Assembly: GCA_012064385.1 (NCBI GenBank)
Contig: QRDG01000062.1
Location: forward strand, 482,976-546,975
Direction of reading: 5' to 3'
Origin: Puccinellia tenuiflora
Taxonomy: Eukaryota; Streptophyta; Magnoliopsida; Poales; Poaceae
Length of the DNA stretch: 64,000 bases
How positions within the stretch are numbered: the stretch's first letter is position 1; the number at the start of each line of letters is the position of its first letter. Below the pieces are notes generated by a model that worked only from the letters and a program-made list of their open reading frames with translations, searched no databases and was not told where the DNA came from. Positions 57,943 to 64,000 of the stretch are shown in pieces. The position numbers and the translations under genes are program-made.

Positions 57943-58673
57943 GCGTCCAAACCCCCGCATCGTGAACCGTCTGATTGAGTCCTTTATAACCGCATGGTCA
58001 GAAAAAAGGGTGACACCCTGTATATAACAGACTGCACAAAAAATTCTCTCCATGCAAATAAATACAATATCGCCCCTTGCCGCTCGACCCACCATGTTCG
58101 TAGCTCCGGTGGGGCCGCTTGACCCCCATGTTCGTAGATTTGATGAGACCTCCTTGGCTCGCACCTTAGTCAGCCACCGCTTGTCGGAGCACCGCCCCCA
58201 CCAACATACTCGACTCTGATGAGTAGCATCGTAGTCCATGGCTAGCAGCACCCCCGATAGCTTGCGGCATCTCAAAAACTCCGGGGGTTTTCCCCAAATT
58301 AGAATTTGCTTGTTTTTTCTTTTGCATCATCATGACATCATGCATTCAATCACCTTGCATATTTTTTGCTAAACTCAAAATATTATTTTGACAAACCTAT
58401 TTTATTTTTTTCAAAACCTTCTCCCTCTTTTCTTTTCCTCCTTTCTTTTTTCCTTCTCTCCTTTTTCCAATTGTGGTATTGGGAAAAATCTAGAAAATTT
58501 GCAACTGGCCGTGTGGAGCAATTCTGGCCCATCTCTCTTTCTCTCCTCTCTCCCGCAGCCCACTAGCCGGCCCATCTCGCCATCAGCCCAGCACCACCAC
58601 ATCATATTGTCGTCTTTTTAGAGGGAAAGGGGCCTCGCCCCCAGTTTCATTTGATAAAATCAAAGAAACTCAT
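57943..58673. other. Intergenic stretch between Harbinger and Gypsy C
   Basis: No gene recognised. A pyrimidine-rich block lies at 58395-58470. The last 60 bases (GGGAAAGGGGCCTCGCCCCC, then TTTCATTTGATAAAATC) read on the minus strand like the 3' end of a plant LINE, but no coding part is attached. Confidence 0.4.
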
Positions 58674-59121
58674 TGTTGTGGGGTTACCTTTCGAGTACCC
58701 CACGGTGGTGGTACCTGGGTCACGCCAAGGAAGGCCCAAGAAGGATGATGTGCGTCCCAAAGTAGTCGACGTTAGGTCATCAGCTTGATCATCCTGTACG
58801 TGCCATCAGCACCGTTCACCCGAGACCCAGCCTATCATATAAAGGCTGGGAGGGTCCCTCGTCTAGGGTAACGAACTCAACGCCAACACATACGCTCATA
58901 CTCATAACCGCCATTGCAAACCCTAGCGAGATTGCCATCTCGCCATTGTAGCCACCTTGATCATAATTCCAGACAAGCAGGAGTAGGGTGTTATCCTCCG
59001 GGAGCCTGAACCTGGGTAAATCGCCCCCTGTTAGCCGTCGTGATCACCAACGTTCATCTTCCTTCCCTTCAATCAACCGGGGGTACTCGACCCAGGGATT
59101 TGCCGAGCCCTAACCTCGTCA
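58674..59121 (+). repeat. 5' LTR of Gypsy C
   Basis: Opens TGTTGTGGGGTTACC and closes CCTCGTCA just before the primer site; 448 bp. A TATA box (ATATAAAGG) at about 58837-58845 fits transcription starting near 58865. The left border is not confirmed by a target duplication because the other LTR is off the window. Confidence 0.65.
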
Positions 59122-59123
59122 AT

Positions 59124-59141
59124 TGGCGCCGTCTGTGGGAA
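59124..59141 (+). other. Primer-binding site of Gypsy C
   Basis: TGGCGCCGTCTGTGGGAA, two bases after the LTR end; a common plant Gypsy primer site. A second copy of its first half occurs at 60802 in the internal duplication. Confidence 0.8.
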
Positions 59142-59144
59142 AGA

Positions 59145-61607
59145 ATGAGCGTTGGAACCATGGTCGCTCCGGCTCCATCAACCTTGAAGACCGACGCCGG
59201 CACCAGGGAGCCAGTCCGATCCAGCTCCCTCGAGTACGTCAGCCACCCGCCGGCTCATCGCTCGGCGTACGCTGAACTGAGTGAAGGTACGTGGATCACC
59301 TTTGGTACCATGCGTTACCTCATAAACAGCTACGGAACACTCCGATCTACGGTGGCCGCGCTACGCGCGGAGGCGACACCCGCGTCTGCATCGACTACGT
59401 CGACCACGCCTTCACCTGCCGTGGAGATCGCATCTGCTGCGAATGCAACGATCGCGTCTTCGACTGCCGTGAAGATCGCATCTGCTATGACTACAACGAC
59501 TGCGTCATCACCTGCCGTGATCGCATCTACCGCGACTACGGCGATCGCGTCTTCGACTGCCGTGAAGATCGCGCCCGCCTCGACTGCACCAATGGCCCCC
59601 ATGGCAAAAATCGCGCCCAACGCGACCACGACACCCGCACCTCCGGCTGCCAAGGAGATCGCATTGGCGGTGACCCATGCGCGGATCAAGTCTACTCCGA
59701 CTACCTTGGTCGCGTCGCGGGCAAGGCCAAGATCTACATCGACTCCGACTACGTCGGCCACGCCTTCGCATCGCGAAATCATCCGCAAGCCAATCGCACC
59801 CACGTTGACGACGGCGACTCAACTCCTCGCATCTGCGGTGAAGGCCGCGAAATTCTGCGGAAAGAACCTCAACGGCAACTGTGGTACCCACCACGTTGGA
59901 GCCATTTTCGACTCCGAGCACGGCTCGGACGAAGGAAGCAGTAGTGGAAGCATCAGCCCCACTTCCCGGGTTTACCCCGCACAAGTCTACATGACTGGCC
60001 CGGCGCGGGCCAACGGCGATGAACCCGCATATCCACTGGAGGTGGTCATGCCGGATCAGACACGGCTCACCATCACCCGCGACATGGCAATCAGAGCCCT
60101 GAAGCACGTCGAGGAGGGCACATATCCCCCACCAGACGCACCCCGAGAGGACCTTTTGGCGGTCCAGTATCTGCTGCGGAAAGAAGGCGAACGACTCCGC
60201 GCAGAGAAGGCCGAGCTGCTCCGACGCAAGGAGGAAGCCGACGCGGCGAGTGCCAGGAGGGCCGCGTATTCATTCACTGCTGCCTCGACAGAGGTCTCAC
60301 AAGGAGCAAGGCGCCACAGGCCCCGCGTGCCCCGGATGACAGAGGCCGAACGCGCCGGAATTACCCGCAACCTCGAGTCGTCATACATGACTGAAGATTC
60401 GGACGGGATACCCATCCCCAAGACACCCGGAGCTGCCCTCATGGCAGTCGAAACATACCTGCGACTGACGCAGCCGCCTGAGGGTGACGCCCGCGCTCTC
60501 CTCCACAAGCAACAAATCATGTCCATCAAGGCAGTCGAAGAAGCTCTGACGAACTCAACGCCAACACATACGCTCATACTCATAGCCGCCATTGCAAACC
60601 CTAGCGAGATTGCCATCTCGCCATTGTAGCCACCTTGATCATAATTCCAGACAAGCAACACTAGGGTGTTATCCTCCGGGAGCCTGAACCTGGGTAAATC
60701 GCCCCCTGTTAGCCGTCGTGATCACCAACGTTCATCTTCCTTCCCTTCAATCAACCTGGGGTACTCGACCCAGGGATTTGCCGAGCCCTAACCTCGTCAA
60801 TTGGCGCCGTCTACAGAAAGGGCGCAAGATAATCGGGGTCGCCGCGACCGCGAACCCGCAGCGCTCGCAGGCCCAGCTCCAAGACAGCCGCGACAGCCGC
60901 AGCCAGGCGAAGACCTCCGCAACGTCATCACGCAAAGGACGGTAGACCGCAACCGCACCCAGCAGATTGTCAGCACACCCAATGCTGACGACCGCGACGA
61001 TAGCGAATTCGAGCCGCGCGGTGCCCCATGCTTCAGCTTCAACATCCGCGACACGAGAATGCCCAAGGGCTTCAAGCTCACGGCAGAAGCGGTAAAGTAC
61101 GATGGAAAGCAGGACCCGAGAGACTGGCTGGAGGACTACCTCATAGCCTGCAGCTGCCAAGGCGGTACTTCGACTACAGCCATGCAGTACATCCAGCTGA
61201 TGCTCACAGGATCTGCACGCGGGTGGCTCAACACTCAACCCAAGGACGCCTTCAGCACATGGGATGAGTTCGCGGATGCCTTCGTCAAGAGCTTCCTGGG
61301 GACATACTCAAGGACGACAACTTTCGTTGAGCTCCAAGCATGCAAACAAGGACGGGACGAGCCGCTCCGGTCCTACATCCAGCGATGGACCCTGCTCCGC
61401 AACACCATGGAAGCCACCTCGGAAGACCGGGTGATGGATGCCTTCATGCACGGCGTTTACCGCCGCGACCTCCGCGAGGAATTTGGTAGGCTCCGGCCGA
61501 GAAACATGATTGACCTCATGAAGATAGCCAACCAGTGGGCAGACGGAGAGGACTCGGTTCGTGATACTCCACGAGACGAGGCCGGACCAAGCAACTGGCG
61601 GGAATGA
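59145..61607 (+). pseudogene. Gag of Gypsy C, split by self-duplication
   Basis: The first ATG after the primer site opens MSVGTMVAPAPST. A Thr/Ala/Ser-rich low-complexity region (59360-59800) follows, then a Glu/Arg-rich coiled-coil-like stretch (about 60170-60260). Reading stops at 60627-60629 inside the 264 bp duplication. The frame is the same on the far side, where the gag core appears (61085-61560: DPRDWLEDYL, GSARGWLNTQP, DEFADAFVKSFLGTY, PLRSYIQRW, MHGVYRRDLREE). It ends at a TGA at 61605-61607. A CCHC-like zinc knuckle is not clear in the following segment (HHMFRNPETGKWGSRHVLKDC), which resembles the usual C-H-C spacing. Confidence 0.8.
60549..60812 (+). repeat. Internal copy of LTR end plus primer site
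   Basis: Base-for-base copy of 58871-59134 (offset 1678) with about five substitutions and no indels. It includes the last 251 bases of the LTR, the CA terminus and the first 11 bases of the primer site. It is exactly 88 codons long but brings in a stop. Confidence 0.93.
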
Positions 61608-62388
61608 CGCCAGAAGAAGAAGCCGCGTTACCACGGCAATGACTCAATAGAGTTAGTAGCGGCGGGATTTGAAACCCCCCGCGAGAACAAAGCATACGAC
61701 AGCATTCGCCAGTACGGTCCAAGGCAGTACAGTCGAAGCAACAACGAACAGAGTCGCCAATACAGCCAAGGGCAATTCAACCGAAGCGGTGGCAGCACCT
61801 ACCGTGGCGATGGGAGCCGCAAGCGAGAGTGGCAGAGGCGCACGCTGACTCCGGAGGAAGAGCTAGAGCAACCTTGCAAGCACCACATGTTCAGGAACCC
61901 GGAAACGGGCAAATGGGGATCCCGTCACGTGTTGAAGGACTGCAAGAAGGCACGCAGGATATACCAGGCAATGCAGAAGATAGTCGCTCAGCCAGCCACG
62001 CAGTTGGCTCCCCAGGCAGCACCCGCAGCACAGCCAGTCGCGCAGTTAGCTCTCCAAGCAGCACCCGCACCCGCGTCGGCAGTCGCTAACCCAGCACAGG
62101 CAGTGGCAGCTTTTTATCCGCAGCAGCAGCCGCAACAAGAAGCCCCTGACGCAAATCCAGCGGCACGCAGACAGCTCAACATGATACAGAAGGGGGCGCC
62201 CTTCAAACAGGGCACAGAAGATCATCACCCGCCAAGTCTACCAGGCTGTCACCTGTCCACCCGCAGTACCCGAGTACCTGAGAGGGTCAGAGACACCGAT
62301 CACGTTCTCCAGAGCAGATCATCCACCTGCGATACCACGACCCGGGCACGCCGCTCTGGTAGTCGAAGCTCTGATCGGGGATTACACC

Positions 62389-64000
62389 TTGAAAAAGGTG
62401 TTCATGGACGGAGGCAGCGGCATCAACATTATCTTCGCCGACACCCTCAGAAGAATGAACAGGCCAACAACAAACTTGGCGCCATCAGGGACCACCTTCC
62501 ATGGCATAGTACCAGGGCAAGCAGTCACGCCCATGGGAGCAATCACACTCGACGTCATCTTCGGCACACCCGACAACTTCCAGAGGGAGGCGATCGACTT
62601 CGAGGTAGTCGACTGGAAGTCGCAGTACCATGCGATACTCGGGCGCCCAACCTTTGCCAGATTCATGGCGATACCTCACTACGCCTATCTGATGCTCAAG
62701 ATGCCTGGACCCAAGGGCGTCATCACGGTGCACGGCGACTTCGACCGCTCCAACAGCTGCGACCGCGAATTCAGCCAGATCTCTGAATTCTTCGGAATGG
62801 AGGAGCACCTTGCGATGATGGCAGTTGACAACGACAAGACCATTTTCCCGCCACGCAAGAAACCAGCCAAGGAATCTGCCTTCAACACGACTGACGACAC
62901 GAGAACCCATCAAGTCCACCCGACGGACGCCAGCAAGACAGTCAAGGTGTCGACAAGCCTGCCTATCGCATAGGAAGGCGCGCTCGTCGAGTTTCTACGT
63001 GAGAACTGGGAGATCTTTGCCTGGCAACCTTCTGATATGCCAGGCATACCCAGGGAACTCGCCGAGCACTCCTTACGCGTCCATAAGGACGCCAGACCCG
63101 TCAAGCAGACCATGCGACGCTTTTCGGGTCCCAAGCGAGACGCCATCAGCAAGGAAATCGATCGACTGCTCCACGCCGGATTCATCGGGAAATCAAGGAC
63201 TCGGACTGGGTAGCGAACCCGGTCCTGGTGGAGAAGAAGAAGACGAAGAAACTCCGCATGTGCGTCGACTTCACCGCCATTAACAAGTGCTGCCCCAAGG
63301 ACCATTTTCCGCTCCCGCGGATAGACCAGATCATCGACTCGACTGCAGGCTGCTCGCGCCTATCCTTCCTGGACGCCTACTCCGGGTACCAGCAGATCAG
63401 GATGAAAGTCTAAGATGAAGAGAAGACTGCATTCATCACACCCCACGGTGTGTTCTTCTACCAGATGATGCCCTTCGGGTTGAAGAACGCTGGAGCCACA
63501 TACCAGCGCACGATGCAAGCTTGCCTGAAGGAGCTAATAGGAAAGATCGTACAAGTCTACGTCGACGACATAGTCATCACCACTCGAACGGAGGACAGTT
63601 TAATTGCTGACCTCCGCAAAGTCTTCGCCGCACTCAACGAGTATCAGATCAAGCTGAATCCGGACAAGTGTGTTTTCGGCGTGCCAGCCGGAGAACTGCT
63701 CGGGTACCTCGTCTCGGCAAGAGGAATCGAAGCCAACCCTGAGAAGGTGCAAAACATACTCACAATGCCAGCACCGACCAAGCTTCATGAAGTGCAACGC
63801 CTAGCTGGCCGAGTCGCAGCTCTCAGCCGGTTCATTAGTAAGTTGGGAGAAAAGGCCCTGCCTTTCTACCAACTGATGAAAAAGGCAGACAAATTCGAGT
63901 GGACAGAAGAAGCGCAAGACGCGTTCGACAAGCTCAAGAAAACCCTCACGACTCCTTCAGTACTGGTGGCCCCACTGGAGAACGAGCCGCTATACCTCTA
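62389..64000 (+). pseudogene. Protease and reverse transcriptase of Gypsy C (broken)
   Basis: Protease active site DGGSGINI (Asp codon 62407-62409) with HAILGRPTFARF at about 62629. A stop lies at 62971-62973, then the RT region with a frame change near 63190, KKLRMCVDFTAIN, FLDAYSGYQQI, a stop at 63411-63413, and the active site YVDD at 63558-63569 followed by LLGYLVSARGIEANPEK. The end of the window (FEWTEEAQDAFDKLK) is the RNase H linker. A frame change near 62218 separates it from gag. Confidence 0.88.

Larger units (their letters stand above)
58674..64000 (+). mobile_element. Gypsy retrotransposon C, 5' part, runs off window
   Basis: 5' LTR 58674-59121, primer site 59124-59141, gag from 59145, protease at about 62389, reverse transcriptase from about 63000 and the start of RNase H at the window end. 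The primer type TGGCGCCGTCTGTGGGAA and gene order fit the Tat/RIRE-like branch of Gypsy. Integrase and the 3' LTR lie beyond 64000. Several frame breaks show it is inactive. It carries an unusual 264 bp self-duplication inside gag. Confidence 0.88.

Noticed and set aside
59291..59944. Alternative-frame ORF of 217 codons with Cys/Asp repeats
   Set aside because: It lies inside the gag frame of Gypsy C and mirrors the repetitive composition of that region.

Overview
The window is nuclear DNA from a large-genome grass, most likely a member of the Pooideae (wheat, barley, ryegrass, oat or Brachypodium group). The evidence is the repeat content (a BARE/WIS/Angela-type Copia LTR, Gypsy LTRs opening TGATACGT with an Asp-tRNA-type primer site, CACTA, Stowaway and Harbinger elements, Helitrons), three spliced plant genes with monocot-like GC-rich first exons, and the absence of any bacterial feature. 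The exact species cannot be read from the sequence.

Layout. 1-7.5 kb: a minus-strand Gypsy-type element (its 3' end lies left of the window) split by a 3.8 kb solo LTR with a CCATG target duplication. 7.5-12.4 kb: an unassigned ORF split by a 1.55 kb CACTA element, then a decayed Gypsy pol fragment and a GC-rich LINE-5'-like block. 12.4-24 kb: an internally deleted Copia element, followed by a gag-protease-only Gypsy element of the same family as the one at the left edge, with its 3' LTR broken off.

24.5-47 kb is a small gene island. It holds an XEG113-type arabinosyltransferase (minus, 10 exons), PIFI (plus, 6 exons, a chloroplast protein linked to NDH-dependent electron flow) and RPB6 (minus, 6 exons, the shared small subunit of nuclear RNA polymerases). 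All three reading frames are intact across every splice junction I derived. Mobile DNA fills the gaps between them: Stowaway with a LINE inside it with a MULE-type MITE inside that, a 2.1 kb MULE-like element carrying its own TATA-box gene, a Copia solo LTR inside a LINE relic, a Cassandra-type 5S-bearing LTR, and a Helitron in an RPB6 intron.

47-58 kb is one large decayed PIF/Harbinger element. Its transposase gene is split by a 5.75 kb Helitron whose removal restores the reading frame exactly across the junction, and its other end is split by a BARE-like solo LTR. 58.7-64 kb is the 5' part of a Gypsy element (LTR, primer site, gag, protease, reverse transcriptase) with a 264 bp in-frame duplication of its own LTR end and primer site inside gag.

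The three host genes do not form a pathway; they are neighbours in an island surrounded by transposons. I found no CRISPR array, operon or other prokaryotic system. The most informative signals are the exact insertion boundaries, which give a layered history of the locus.
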